Position numbers and translations under genes: made by a program. DNA of 64,000 bases from JBDHWI01 sp964590135 (GTDB lineage: Bacteria; Chloroflexota; Anaerolineae; J036; Brachytrichaceae), in NCBI GenBank assembly GCA_964590135.1, contig CAZPVX010000009.1, positions 1-64,000 of the forward strand, given 5' to 3'. This document shows, piece by piece, positions 50,394 through 59,529 of the stretch (position 1 is the stretch's first letter; each line of letters starts with the position of its first letter). A model generated the notes under the pieces. It did not search any database. It was not told the origin of the DNA and was given only the letters and a program-made list of their open reading frames with translations.

Positions 50394-51356
50394 GTGTCAG
50401 ACGCGCAAGTTCCAATTACCAATAGCCAGAGCCAGTTGCCAGATCTTGATCTCGTCGTCGTGATTTTGAACTACAACACGCGCGAGATGCTGCGCGATTG
50501 CCTCGCGTCGCTGCGCGGGCAGGCCGGCCTGCACTTCATCACCTGCGTGGTCGACAATTGCTCCACCGACGAGAGCGCTGAGATGGTCGCGCGCAATTTC
50601 CCTGAGGTGACCTTGATCCGCGCGCCGGCGAACAACGGCTACTCCGCCGGCAACAACCTCGGCCTGCGCGCATTTGGTTTTCCTGATCACCCGCAAGCGC
50701 GCTTTACCATGCTGCTGAACCCCGATACAGTAGTGCCGGCGGACGCGCTGCGCAGCATGGTCGCCTTTGCCGATGCAAACCCCGATGCCGGCGTGGTCGG
50801 CCCGCGCCTGCTGCTGCCAGACGGCACGCTCGACAAAGCCTGTCGGCGCAGCTTCCCCACGCCCGAAGTGTCGTTCTATCGCCTCGCCGGCCTGAGCAAA
50901 TTGTTTCCCAAAAGCCGGCGCTTTGGCCGCTACAACATGACCTTCCTCGATGAGCAAACGCAAGCTGATGTCGATTCTGTCGTTGGGGCGTGCATGCTGG
51001 TGCGCGCCGATGTGATTGAACGCGCCGGCCTGCTCGACGAGCAGTTCTTCATGTACGGCGAAGACCTGGACTGGTGTCTGCGCATCAAATCGCTTGCTCT
51101 CCCCGATCCTCTCCGCAAGGGGGAAGGGGTTCGCAACTATCGGGTTGTGTATTTTCCTGGCGTCATCGTGCATCACATCAAACGCGCCGCCAGTCGCAAG
51201 AGCAAGAAGGCACAATACGAATTTCAGCGCGCGATGTGGCTGTTCTACCGCAAGCACTACCGCGACCACACCAACGCGCTGACCGATGCATTTGTGCGCG
51301 CCGGCCTCGCCCTGCGCGGCGGCCGCGAACTGGCCCGCGAGATGGCAAAAGGCTGA
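50394..51356 (+). CDS. GT2-family rhamnosyltransferase-like glycosyltransferase
   Basis: A 320-residue GT-A enzyme. VVVILNYNTREMLRDCL, VVDNCSTDESAEM and PANNGYSAGNN are the typical N-terminal motifs of the WbbL/rhamnosyltransferase-like group. LLNPDTVVPADAL carries the metal-binding Asp, and FMYGEDLDWCLRIK is the ED motif holding the catalytic base. Sugar specificity is unproven. The first 14 residues are coded by a heptamer array (50410-50444), and a CTCC/GGGG palindromic insert lies in frame at about 51100-51130. Confidence 0.88.
   Translation: MSDAQVPITNSQSQLPDLDLVVVILNYNTREMLRDCLASLRGQAGLHFITCVVDNCSTDESAEMVARNFPEVTLIRAPANNGYSAGNNLGLRAFGFPDHPQARFTMLLNPDTVVPADALRSMVAFADANPDAGVVGPRLLLPDGTLDKACRRSFPTPEVSFYRLAGLSKLFPKSRRFGRYNMTFLDEQTQADVDSVVGACMLVRADVIERAGLLDEQFFMYGEDLDWCLRIKSLALPDPLRKGEGVRNYRVVYFPGVIVHHIKRAASRKSKKAQYEFQRAMWLFYRKHYRDHTNALTDAFVRAGLALRGGRELAREMAKG
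50410..50444 (+). repeat. heptamer array at the 5' end of GT2 gene
   Basis: Units TTCCAAT, TACCAAT, AGCCAGA, GCCAGTT and GCCAGAT; the CCA core recurs at 7, 7, 6 and 7 nt. They code for the non-conserved leader (VPITNSQSQLPD) of the glycosyltransferase. Confidence 0.5.
51099..51130 (+). repeat. in-frame CT/GA-rich palindromic insert
   Basis: TCCCC and CTCTCC are followed by a GCAA loop and GGGGGAAGGGG, forming an imperfect hairpin. It codes for PDPLRKGEGVRN between conserved parts of the GT2 protein. It resembles CCTCTCCC...GGGAGAGG-type interspersed elements known in other genomes. Confidence 0.45.
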
Positions 51357-51388
51357 AGCTTGCTGGATTATGGGAAAATAGGCGGCGC

Positions 51389-52432
51389 ATGCAGCCCGCT
51401 TTCCATGTCCGCGACATTCCCATCTACGGCGACCTGATCCTCTCGCCGATGGACGGGTTTTCCGACCTGCCATACCGGCTGATCTGCCGCGAGTTCGGCA
51501 GCGCGATGAGCTACACCGAATTCACGGCGTGTGAGGCGCTCATCCGTGATGTGCCGGCAGCATTGCGCCAGCTCAGCTACGACCCACGCGAGAATCCACA
51601 GCTGGCATTTCAGATTTTCGACGCAGACGAAGATCGTATCGTCGAATGTGCGCAGAAGATCGAAGCGCTCGACCCGGGCATCATCGACTTGAATATGGGC
51701 TGCTCGGTCAGTGGCGTGAGCGGTCGTGGCGCCGGCGCCGGCTTGCTGCGCGACCCGCAGAAAATTGGCCGCATCTTCCACCGCCTCAGCAAGACCCTGC
51801 GCGTGCCGGTCACTGGCAAGATTCGGCTGGGTTGGGATGCGCATACGCGCAACTACATCGAAGTCGCGAAGGCGCTTGAGGACAATGGCGCGGCGTTGGT
51901 GGCGGTGCATGGCCGCACAAGAGAGCAAGCTTACAAGGGCGAGGCTGACTGGGACGCAATCGCTGAAGTGAAGCGCGCTGTGAAGATCCCGGTGATCGGC
52001 AACGGCGATGTGAAATCGGTGGCCGACATCGCGCGCATCACGTCACAAACGGGCTGCGATGGCGTGATGATTGGCCGCGCTGCGATTGGCAACCCGTGGA
52101 TCTTTCAGCGCAAAGATCGCCACGAGGTCACTGTCGACGACGTCATCGCGCTGCTCAATCGGCACCTCAGCGCGATGCTCGATTTCTACGGCGAGCGCGG
52201 TTTGATCTTGTTTCGCAAGCACGCAGTGAAGTATATGTTTGGCATGCCGCATGTGGCTGCGCTGCGCGGGCAATTGGTCACATGCGAGAGCGTCAGCGCT
52301 TTCCATGAGATCGTCGGCGAATTCCAGCGCCAGCTGGCGCAGGGGCCTGTTCCTCTCCCTGCCTCTCTTTCAGGGTCAGAAAGCGCAGAGGGAGACTGGA
52401 CGTGTGACCGCGCGGCGGTGTCATGCGCGTAA
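51389..52432 (+). CDS. dus: tRNA-dihydrouridine synthase
   Basis: A 347-residue FMN-dependent TIM-barrel enzyme reducing uridine to dihydrouridine in tRNA D-loops. It starts with LILSPMDGFSDLPYRLICRE and has the catalytic Cys in DLNMGCSV, GKIRLGWD, VAVHGRTREQAYKGEADW and the FMN phosphate segment VIGNGDVKS and GVMIGRAAIGNPW. Which of DusA/B/C it matches is unclear. ATG 51389 starts the family homology; the frame is open further upstream inside the GT2 gene. The last 40 residues are non-conserved and are coded by a palindromic element. The next gene overlaps its stop by 10 nt. Confidence 0.93.
   Translation: MQPAFHVRDIPIYGDLILSPMDGFSDLPYRLICREFGSAMSYTEFTACEALIRDVPAALRQLSYDPRENPQLAFQIFDADEDRIVECAQKIEALDPGIIDLNMGCSVSGVSGRGAGAGLLRDPQKIGRIFHRLSKTLRVPVTGKIRLGWDAHTRNYIEVAKALEDNGAALVAVHGRTREQAYKGEADWDAIAEVKRAVKIPVIGNGDVKSVADIARITSQTGCDGVMIGRAAIGNPWIFQRKDRHEVTVDDVIALLNRHLSAMLDFYGERGLILFRKHAVKYMFGMPHVAALRGQLVTCESVSAFHEIVGEFQRQLAQGPVPLPASLSGSESAEGDWTCDRAAVSCA
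52354..52395 (+). repeat. palindromic element at the 3' end of dus
   Basis: TCTCCCT (52354-52360) pairs with AGGGAGA (52389-52395), and inside it CTTTC pairs with GAAAG around an AGGGTCA centre. It codes for the non-conserved tail ASLSGSESAEGDW of the Dus protein. Confidence 0.5.
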
Positions 52433-53505
52433 CGCTATTGTCGAAGGCGCTCGTCGTCGGTGCATATCAGCGCAAGTGTGAGTTGATCGCTGCGCATCAC
52501 GACATCGAACTGACGGCATTTGTGCCGCCGGCATGGGGCAACCAATGCCTTGAGCGCGCGCATACGCAAGGTTACGACTTGCGCGAAATTCCGCTTCGCT
52601 TCAACGGCAATTTCCATCTGCACTTCTACCCCACCCTTGCCAGCGAATTGAAGCGCAGCCGGCCTGACATCTTCCACATCGACGAAGAGCCATACAATCT
52701 TGCAACATGGCTGGCGATGCGCTCGTCGCGAGCGAAGAAAACCCTCTTCTTCACCTGGCAGAACCTTCGGCGCAATTACCCGCCACCCTTTCGCTGGCTG
52801 GAGGCAGCCGTGCTGCGCAGCGCCGATGCAGCCATCGCCGGCAGCGAAGAGGCGCAGCAGGTCTGGCGCGCAAAAGGTTTTGCCAGGACGATGACAGTGA
52901 TTCCGCAGTTTGGGGTGGATGAAGTGGCGTTCTGCCCCCAATCCCGCACTCAAATGGAGAGGGGGATGAGAATCGGCTTCGCCGGCCGACTGGTGCGCGA
53001 GAAGGGCGCCGACCTGCTGCTGCACGCAATTGCGTTGTCGCCAGATGTGAGAGCCATCATTGCCGGCGAAGGCCCGGAAGCGCACACCTTGCGCGCATTG
53101 GCTGCCCAACTCGGCATCGCAGAGCGCGTGTCATGGCGCGGCGCAGTGCGCTCGACCGAGATGCCGGCGTTCTATCGCGAATGCGATGCGCTGGCCGTGC
53201 CGTCGCGCACGCTGCCCAACTGGAAAGAGCAGTTCGGCCGCGTCATCATTGAGGCGATGGCGTGCAGTGTGCCAGTGATTGGCGCGCGCTGCGGCGAGAT
53301 TCCCAACCTGGTTGGCGATGCCGGCCTGCTGTTTGACGAGGGGGATGTGGCTGCACTTGCGGCGCACATTCGCAGTCTGCAAGCGCAGCCGGCGCTGCGC
53401 AACGCGCTTGCAAAAAAGAGCCGCACGCGCGTGCTGGCACACTTCACCATGAAGCGCATTGCCGATCAAACCGTTGAGTTTTATCGCGCGTTGGGTTGTG
53501 TATAA
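52423..53505 (+). CDS. GT4-family glycosyltransferase
   Basis: A 360-residue GT-B enzyme. The N-terminal domain has DIFHIDEEPYNLATWLA and the donor domain IGFAGRLVREKGADLLL, AIIAGEGPEAHTL and EQFGRVIIEAMACSVPVIG with the catalytic Glu residues. The linker between the domains (CPQSRTQMERGM) is coded by a GC-rich palindrome-like tract (52935-52970). The gene begins 10 nt inside the end of dus. tRNA-Val follows after 11 nt. Confidence 0.87.
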   Translation: MRVTLLSKALVVGAYQRKCELIAAHHDIELTAFVPPAWGNQCLERAHTQGYDLREIPLRFNGNFHLHFYPTLASELKRSRPDIFHIDEEPYNLATWLAMRSSRAKKTLFFTWQNLRRNYPPPFRWLEAAVLRSADAAIAGSEEAQQVWRAKGFARTMTVIPQFGVDEVAFCPQSRTQMERGMRIGFAGRLVREKGADLLLHAIALSPDVRAIIAGEGPEAHTLRALAAQLGIAERVSWRGAVRSTEMPAFYRECDALAVPSRTLPNWKEQFGRVIIEAMACSVPVIGARCGEIPNLVGDAGLLFDEGDVAALAAHIRSLQAQPALRNALAKKSRTRVLAHFTMKRIADQTVEFYRALGCV

Positions 53506-53506
53506 T
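53501..53506 (+). promoter_or_regulatory. -10 box of tRNA-Val
   Basis: A perfect TATAAT 10 nt before the mature tRNA 5' end, overlapping the end of the GT4 gene (TGTATAAT). Confidence 0.55.
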
Positions 53507-53516
53507 TCCGTTTTGC

Positions 53517-53590
<74 letters not shown>

Positions 53591-53597
53591 TGTCCAG

Positions 53598-53627
53598 GAG
53601 CGCAGCGTTGCGCTCTTTTCTGTTTTT
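53598..53627 (+). terminator. terminator of tRNA-Val
   Basis: Stem GAGCGCA/TGCGCTC with a GCGT loop, then TTTTCTGTTTTT, 8 nt after the tRNA. Confidence 0.88.
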
Positions 53628-53712
53628 CGGCACAAAGGCGCGGCGCATTTCACACGCTTCGTTGCATCAAGCAACCCGGCGCCGAAAATATTCGAGGGCT
53701 GCGCATCGCGTT

Positions 53713-53718
53713 TATCAT
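53713..53718 (+). promoter_or_regulatory. -10 box before PfkB-like gene
   Basis: TATCAT ends 10 nt before ATG 53729; a leaderless or very short-leader transcript is likely. Confidence 0.35.
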
Positions 53719-53728
53719 TCGCCACATC

Positions 53729-54625
53729 ATGTCTGCCCGCATCGTCTGCTTCGGCTACGTCAACCCTGGCGTCGTTTTTTCGGTTGATCAATATCCCGCC
53801 GCAAACACCGGCGCATATGTCTCGGCCAAGCGTCCATTCATCGGCGCGGATTGCGCAATGGTCGCGCAGTTGCTGGCGCGCTGGGGCATGGATGCGCATC
53901 TGATCGGCAATGCGCTCGGCGATGACCGATCAGGGCGCGAGACGCTGGCACAGCTGCGCGAAATGAATGTGCAGACACACATTGACTTGCGCGCCGGCTT
54001 GCGCACACCCGACGAAGTAGACGTTTCCGACCGCGCCGGCACGCGCACGTTCTTCGTCGAGCACAATCCTGATGTGTGGAACAGCCTGAGCGAAGCCGAC
54101 CTCGACGCCATCGCTGGTGCAGCCATGCTGTATGTCGATTGGTATGTCGGGCCGGCGGCTCTGCGTGCGATTCAACACGCCAATCACCATGACGTGCCGG
54201 TGTATCTCAATGTCGAATACATGCTCAATCAGTCCGATCAATATCGCGACCTCATCACACGCAGCACCTTTGCGCAATCACCCATGAGCGACGTGCATGT
54301 GCAGCAGGATGATCCGATTCAGATGGCAAAGGTGCTATGCAAGATGGGTGTGCAGGCGGCCTTCATCACGCGCGGCAAGTATGGCTCACTGGTGATGCAT
54401 GCCGGGCAGCTGATTGTGGAGCCGGCGGTGCAAGTGACCGTGCTGGACACACAGGGCGCCGGCGCAGTGTACTCTGCAGCAGCAATATACGGCTTGTGCC
54501 GGGGCTGGCCGGCGCAACGCGTGGTGCGCGTGGCGACGCTTGCTGCCTCACTGAAATGCGGGCAACTGGGCCTGCTCGATCTGCCCATCGATGAGGTGAT
54601 TGCGCAGGCCGGCGAACCCGCATGA
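53729..54625 (+). CDS. PfkB-like carbohydrate kinase homologue, possibly inactive
   Basis: A 298-residue ribokinase-fold protein. The fold is clear from VCFGYVNPG at the start and VTVLDTQGAGAVYSAAAIYG at the end, but key residues are altered. The PfkB signature DTxGAGD reads DTQGAGA (D240 onward), so the catalytic base Asp is replaced by A246. The N-terminal substrate signature is also degraded (FIGADCAMVAQLL). It may be a pseudokinase or bind sugar or nucleoside without phosphoryl transfer. ATG 53729 follows a -10 box. A membrane-protein gene overlaps its stop as ATGA. Confidence 0.75.
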   Translation: MSARIVCFGYVNPGVVFSVDQYPAANTGAYVSAKRPFIGADCAMVAQLLARWGMDAHLIGNALGDDRSGRETLAQLREMNVQTHIDLRAGLRTPDEVDVSDRAGTRTFFVEHNPDVWNSLSEADLDAIAGAAMLYVDWYVGPAALRAIQHANHHDVPVYLNVEYMLNQSDQYRDLITRSTFAQSPMSDVHVQQDDPIQMAKVLCKMGVQAAFITRGKYGSLVMHAGQLIVEPAVQVTVLDTQGAGAVYSAAAIYGLCRGWPAQRVVRVATLAASLKCGQLGLLDLPIDEVIAQAGEPA

Positions 54626-55314
54626 ACACCGAAATACAACTGCTGCTGTGGGTGTTGGCCTCTTTCGCCATCGGCTGCGCCGGCCTGGTCGCTGCCGAGC
54701 GCGCATCACGCGGGCAGGGCTCGCTGTGGGACACAGCCATCGGCAGCATCACCGCCGAGATCGCGCTGTTCGCGTTTTACATCGGCCTGCCGTTTGCGGC
54801 GGTGATCGCCGGCGCGCTCAGCATCGACCTGATGGGCTTCGGCGCGAACTGGTCGGATGGCCGCATCGCCGGCTTCACCGCCAATGAATGGGTGCGCGGC
54901 GCGCTCATTGCTACGGCAACTGCCCTGTTCGTATTGATGGCGCTGCGGCTGTCGCTGCGAAACTCAGAACATGTGACGCTGCATCACGAGGGCGCATTTC
55001 AAAATGTGCGCAACGCGTTCTATGAGCAGGTGCATTGGGCGTTCTATCGCGCACCGTTTATCCTGCTGCTCAACGATGCTGTTTTGGGCGTGGCCGCTGG
55101 CGTCATTTCCATCGCGCTGGAGTGGCTGGCGCACGCGCTCATTCAGCACAACGCAACACGCAGCCGCGCGCGCTGGTGGGTGCTGGTGTGCTGCCTGCTC
55201 GCCGGCGCTGCGCTCTTTCTGCTCACACGCAACCTGTGGCTGATACTCGCCGCCGACCTCGTCATTCGCGTCGGCAGCGAACGGATCATGGCGCCGGCGA
55301 AGGCGGTTGGCTAA
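54622..55314 (+). CDS. hypothetical multi-pass membrane protein
   Basis: I do not recognise this 230-residue protein. It has about six hydrophobic segments: three N-terminal, one near residue 100, and two near the C-terminus, separated by a cytoplasmic loop with LRNSEHVTLHHEGAFQNV. The gene overlaps the PfkB-like gene by 4 nt, so the two are translationally coupled and may work together, for example in transport of the compound the PfkB-like protein binds. No transporter signature is visible. Confidence 0.6.
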   Translation: MNTEIQLLLWVLASFAIGCAGLVAAERASRGQGSLWDTAIGSITAEIALFAFYIGLPFAAVIAGALSIDLMGFGANWSDGRIAGFTANEWVRGALIATATALFVLMALRLSLRNSEHVTLHHEGAFQNVRNAFYEQVHWAFYRAPFILLLNDAVLGVAAGVISIALEWLAHALIQHNATRSRARWWVLVCCLLAGAALFLLTRNLWLILAADLVIRVGSERIMAPAKAVG

Positions 55315-55342
55315 TCACACAGGCGCGGTGAAAATCAACAGC

Positions 55343-55558
55343 ATGGATCGCGCACAGGTGCAATCATCCAGCCTGAAGAGCGTCGGTTACGACGCCAGAA
55401 CCAAGACGCTGGAGATCGAATTTCACGATGGCGGCTTGTATCAGTATTTCAATGTGCCGGCAGTCGTCCACCGTGATTTGCTCAACGCATCGTCAATCGG
55501 GCATTACTTCACCTACTTCATCAAGGATTCTTTTCGTTGCAAGAAGGTGGCAGGGTGA
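55343..55558 (+). CDS. KTSC-domain protein
   Basis: A 71-residue protein consisting of one KTSC domain (SLKSVGYDARTKTLEIEFHD, QYFNVP and the FIKDSFRCKKV ending). KTSC proteins are small beta-barrel-like domains of unknown function, often fused to or near nucleic-acid enzymes. Possible starts are GTG 55328 or ATG 55343, and neither has a strong ribosome site. It lies between a membrane-protein gene and polA. Confidence 0.72.
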   Translation: MDRAQVQSSSLKSVGYDARTKTLEIEFHDGGLYQYFNVPAVVHRDLLNASSIGHYFTYFIKDSFRCKKVAG

Positions 55559-55695
55559 GTGGAGTTCGACTGGCGGCGAGCTATGTGAATATGGCGACGC
55601 ATCTCGCAACTGCGCGCGGCGCTTCAACCTGTGCTAGCACTTCGCTCTGGGTGCCCAGCGTCTTTGCGCGCCTTCAGCCGCTCGCCAATCACCCA

Positions 55696-55701
55696 TAGAA
55701 T
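55696..55701 (+). promoter_or_regulatory. -10 box directly before polA
   Basis: TAGAAT ends 6 nt before ATG 55708, so polA mRNA is probably leaderless; no -35 is evident. Confidence 0.45.
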
Positions 55702-55707
55702 AGGCGC

Positions 55708-58545
55708 ATGCCCGAAAACAAGCCGCCCAAGCTTATCCTGATTGATGGCCATTCGCTCGCCTATCGCGCCTACTTCGCAATGATCAACACACCACTTTCG
55801 GTGGAGAACGCGAATGGTGAAAAGGAGTTAACCGGGGCGGTATTCGCCTTCTCCAATATGCTGTTGAAGGTGTGGAAGGACGAGCAACCCGACTTCATCG
55901 CCGTCGCATTCGACGTCGGCAGGACCTTCCGCGATGACCTGTATGCCCAATACAAAGGCACGCGCGAGAAGATGCCGGACGAGCTAAGGGCGCAGATGAA
56001 GCGCATCCAGCAGGTCGTCAACGCCTTCGAGGTGCCAATCTTTACGGCGGATGGCTTCGAGGCAGACGATGTGCTGGGCACTCTGGCGCGGCGGGCGAGT
56101 GGCGAAGGCATGCGGGTGGTGATTGTCACCGGCGACCGTGATGCGCTGCAATTGGTGTCGCCGGCGGTGTCGGTGCTGACGTCCAGGCAGCGCTTCGATG
56201 ACACAGTCGTATACGACGAGGCTAAAGTCGCCGAGAACTATGGCGTGCAGCCGCGTCAGATCATCGACTACAAGGCCTTGATCGGCGACACCAGCGACAA
56301 TGTGCCAGGCGTGAAGGGCATCGGCGAGAAGACGGCGCAAGCGCTCTTGCAGCAATATGGCACGCTCGACACAATCTACGCGCGCCTCGATGAGATCACG
56401 CAGAAGCGCGCGCGCACTGCATTGGAAGCCGGCAGGGATTCCGCGTTGCTCAGCAAGCAGCTCGTCACAATCAAGACCGATGTGCCGCTGGATGTGAACT
56501 GGGAAGCATGCGCTGCGCAGTTCGACCCACAGCGCGTGATGGCGCTTTTTCGCGAGTTGCGTTTCGAGAGTTTGATCAAGCGCATCCCGAATGTCGCTCC
56601 GGCGTCATCGGAACAGAAGCCAAAGGAAGACGCCGGCCAGATCAGCCTGTTCGGCGAGGGACAAGCGCCCGCCCCCGACACGAAGCCGGCTGCTTTCAAG
56701 GCGGATGTGCCAACGAAGACGCGCATCGTGCAGAGCGATGATGACTACAAGGCGCTGCTGGCCGAATTGAACAGTGCGTCGCGCATCGCCTTTGACACCG
56801 AGACAACTGCCGCCGATTCGATTCAGGCAGAGATGGTCGGATTGTCGCTGTGCGCGAAGGAAGGCGAGGCGTGGTATGTGCCGGTGCTGACACCCGTCTC
56901 AACTGATGGGAATGCAGGCTGGACGATCGACCCATCCACGCCAAAATTTGAGCCAATCGCCAATGCCCTGCGCCGCAAGGAAGTCGAACTCATCGGCCAC
57001 AATGCGAAATTCGATCTGGAGGTGTTGCAGCAGGCCGGCGCATCCATCAATCGTCCCGTATTCGACACGATGATTGCGCAATTCCTGTGCGATCCGGGTG
57101 GACGCGGGCTGGGGCTGAAGCAACTTGCCTTCGACTATTTCGGCTGGCAAATGACCGAGATCACTGAGTTGATCGGACGCGGCAAGAATCAGATCACGAT
57201 GCGTGAGGTGCCGGTGGAACAGGTCGCACCCTACGCCGGCGCCGACGCAGATGCAACCTTTCGGCTGCATGAAGCCATCAAGCCCATCCTGCAGCAGCGC
57301 AACCAGGAGAAGCTCTTTCTGGAAATCGAGCAGCCGTTGATTCCGGTGTTGATCGATATGGAGACCGTCGGCGTTGCGCTCGATGTGAAATATCTTGGCG
57401 AGTTGGGTGGAGAGATCAGTGAGCGGATGCGCCAGTTGGAGATGCAGATTTATCAGCTTGCTGGCGCCGCATTCAACGTCAACTCGACCAAGCAGTTGAG
57501 CGATGTGCTATTCGGCAAGCTCGGCCTGCCGACCCAGGGCTCGTGGAAGACCAGCGGCGGCAGTTACTCCACGAATGCCGACGTGCTGGACGAGCTGCGC
57601 GACAAACACGAGATCGTGCCGCTTATCATCGAGCATCGCGAATTGAGCAAGCTGTATGGCACCTATGTCGACGCGCTGCCACAACTGATCAATCCGAAGA
57701 CCGGGCGCATCCACACCAACTTCAACCAGGTGGGCGCGGTGACAGGCCGGCTGTCATCATCGAATCCAAACCTGCAGAATATCCCGATCAAGACCGAGAT
57801 GGGTCGGCGCGTGCGCAAGGCGTTCGTGGCGCGCAAAGGCTGGCAACTCATCAGCGCGGACTATTCGCAGGTCGAGTTGCGCATCCTGGCGCACATGGCC
57901 GACGACCCTACCTTGAAGGAGGCGTTTGCGCGCGATGAGGACATTCACGCGGCAACTGCCGGTGCAATCTACAACATAGACTTGAAGAATGTGACATCGA
58001 TGCAGCGCAACTTCGCCAAACGCATCAACTTTGGCATCGCATATGGCATGGGCGCATTTGCGCTGGCAGCCAACACCGGCATGACGGTGGGCGAGGCGCA
58101 GGATTTCATCAACAAATACTTTGAGCGCTTCCCGAAGGTGCGACACTGGCTGGACATGACCAAGCGCATCGCTGCCGAACAGGGCTTCGTGGAGACGATG
58201 CTGGGCCGGCGGCGCTACTTTCCTGAATTGCGCAAAGGCGGCGGTTCGAGCATGGATCAGGTGAAGCGCCGCGCCGAGCGTGAAGCTATCAACCACCCCG
58301 TGCAGGGCAGCGCCGCCGACATCATGAAGTTGGCAATGATCGATGTGCATCGCGCGTTGAAGGCCAACAGTTTCCAAACCCGCATGACGCTGCAAGTGCA
58401 TGACGAGTTGGTGTTTGAGGCGCCGCAGACCGAACTCGATACCGTGATGCCGCTGATCGAGGCGACCATGGAGAAGGCGTTTCCGCAAATGTCAGTACGT
58501 TTGAAGGCCGACGTAAAGCACGGGAAGAACTGGGATGAAGCGTAG
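55708..58545 (+). CDS. polA: DNA polymerase I
   Basis: A 945-residue enzyme for Okazaki-fragment maturation and gap repair. All three parts are present. The 5'-3' exonuclease spans about residues 1-290 (LILIDGHSLAYRAYFA, DNVPGVKGIGEKTA). The 3'-5' exonuclease has intact Exo motifs (FDTETT, IGHNAKFDLEVL, YAGADADATFRLHE), so proofreading should be active. The polymerase is about 560-945, with motif A DYSQVELRILAHM, motif B RNFAKRINFGIAYGMGAF and motif C QVHDELVFE. Start ATG 55708 follows a -10 box. Confidence 0.97.
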   Translation: MPENKPPKLILIDGHSLAYRAYFAMINTPLSVENANGEKELTGAVFAFSNMLLKVWKDEQPDFIAVAFDVGRTFRDDLYAQYKGTREKMPDELRAQMKRIQQVVNAFEVPIFTADGFEADDVLGTLARRASGEGMRVVIVTGDRDALQLVSPAVSVLTSRQRFDDTVVYDEAKVAENYGVQPRQIIDYKALIGDTSDNVPGVKGIGEKTAQALLQQYGTLDTIYARLDEITQKRARTALEAGRDSALLSKQLVTIKTDVPLDVNWEACAAQFDPQRVMALFRELRFESLIKRIPNVAPASSEQKPKEDAGQISLFGEGQAPAPDTKPAAFKADVPTKTRIVQSDDDYKALLAELNSASRIAFDTETTAADSIQAEMVGLSLCAKEGEAWYVPVLTPVSTDGNAGWTIDPSTPKFEPIANALRRKEVELIGHNAKFDLEVLQQAGASINRPVFDTMIAQFLCDPGGRGLGLKQLAFDYFGWQMTEITELIGRGKNQITMREVPVEQVAPYAGADADATFRLHEAIKPILQQRNQEKLFLEIEQPLIPVLIDMETVGVALDVKYLGELGGEISERMRQLEMQIYQLAGAAFNVNSTKQLSDVLFGKLGLPTQGSWKTSGGSYSTNADVLDELRDKHEIVPLIIEHRELSKLYGTYVDALPQLINPKTGRIHTNFNQVGAVTGRLSSSNPNLQNIPIKTEMGRRVRKAFVARKGWQLISADYSQVELRILAHMADDPTLKEAFARDEDIHAATAGAIYNIDLKNVTSMQRNFAKRINFGIAYGMGAFALAANTGMTVGEAQDFINKYFERFPKVRHWLDMTKRIAAEQGFVETMLGRRRYFPELRKGGGSSMDQVKRRAEREAINHPVQGSAADIMKLAMIDVHRALKANSFQTRMTLQVHDELVFEAPQTELDTVMPLIEATMEKAFPQMSVRLKADVKHGKNWDEA

Positions 58546-58572
58546 CGGTCATGCGACAATTGGCGACGTAGC

Positions 58573-59529
58573 ATGTCTTCATCATCCATCGTAAAGAGGT
58601 TGGCAACAACATGGGTCGCGCTGTTGCTCGTCGCTTGCAGCAACAATCCTGCGCCGCAACCCACATCGTTTGTCATCACGCCGGAGATTTTCAGCGTCAC
58701 TGTCATCACGCCGACAGACACGCCTCTGCCTACGCCAACCGCAGTGCCACTCGCGGCGAAGGTGAACGATCAACCCATCACGCTGGTGCAGTTTAACGAC
58801 GAGTTAGCGCACTACATCAAGGCCATACCCAACGCACCCGACCCGAAGAGCGATGCGGGTCAGGCGCTGGTCGCCCGCCTGAAAGAGCTGGTGTTGGACG
58901 CGCTGATTGAGCAGGCGTTGATTGTGCAAGCGGCTGCGAAAGATGGGGTGAGCGTAAGCGATGCGCAGGTGAATGACGAGATCAACGTGGCGAAGGATCG
59001 CGCCGGCGGCGCAGATAGATTCAGCGCCTGGCTCACAACCAGCCACCTGAGCGAGCAGGACGTGCGCGCGATGGCGCAACAGGAGATCCTGATCAACATC
59101 ATGCGCGACCGTGTGCTGGCGCAATTGCCGCGCACGGCAGAATACATTCACGTGTATCACATCGTCGTCGGCACCGAACGCGAGGCGCAGCAGGTGCTGC
59201 AAAAGCTGCAAAACGGATCCAGGTTTTCAGCGCTGGCACAATCACTCTCCATTGACGATAGCACGCGCGCTGCCGGCGGCGATCTCGGCTGGATCACCCG
59301 CAACAGCGGGGCGCTGTTGTGGAGCGAGGTGGAAGACGCAGCCTTTGCGCTGCCGATCGGCGAAACCAGTGACATCGTGAAAAGCCCGATTGGCTATCAC
59401 ATCATCCGCGTGACCGAGAAGGAAGAGCGGCCATTGACTGAGGCCGACACCGCGCAACTGCAGGAAGCCGCGCTGCAGAACTGGATCGCACAATTGAAGG
59501 CCGGCGCAAAGATCGAGCGATTCATTTGA
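58573..59529 (+). CDS. parvulin-type peptidyl-prolyl isomerase lipoprotein
   Basis: A 318-residue extracytoplasmic foldase of the PrsA/SurA type. The signal peptide ends in the lipobox LVAC (residues about 19-22). A Thr/Pro-rich linker and a SurA-N-like helical region with LVLDALIEQALIVQAA follow. The parvulin domain (about 195-290) has YHIVVGTEREAQQVLQKL, GGDLGWITR and SPIGYHIIRVTE. It helps secreted proteins fold at the membrane surface. It starts 27 nt after polA. A heptamer array fills the gap to manA. Confidence 0.9.
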   Translation: MSSSSIVKRLATTWVALLLVACSNNPAPQPTSFVITPEIFSVTVITPTDTPLPTPTAVPLAAKVNDQPITLVQFNDELAHYIKAIPNAPDPKSDAGQALVARLKELVLDALIEQALIVQAAAKDGVSVSDAQVNDEINVAKDRAGGADRFSAWLTTSHLSEQDVRAMAQQEILINIMRDRVLAQLPRTAEYIHVYHIVVGTEREAQQVLQKLQNGSRFSALAQSLSIDDSTRAAGGDLGWITRNSGALLWSEVEDAAFALPIGETSDIVKSPIGYHIIRVTEKEERPLTEADTAQLQEAALQNWIAQLKAGAKIERFI

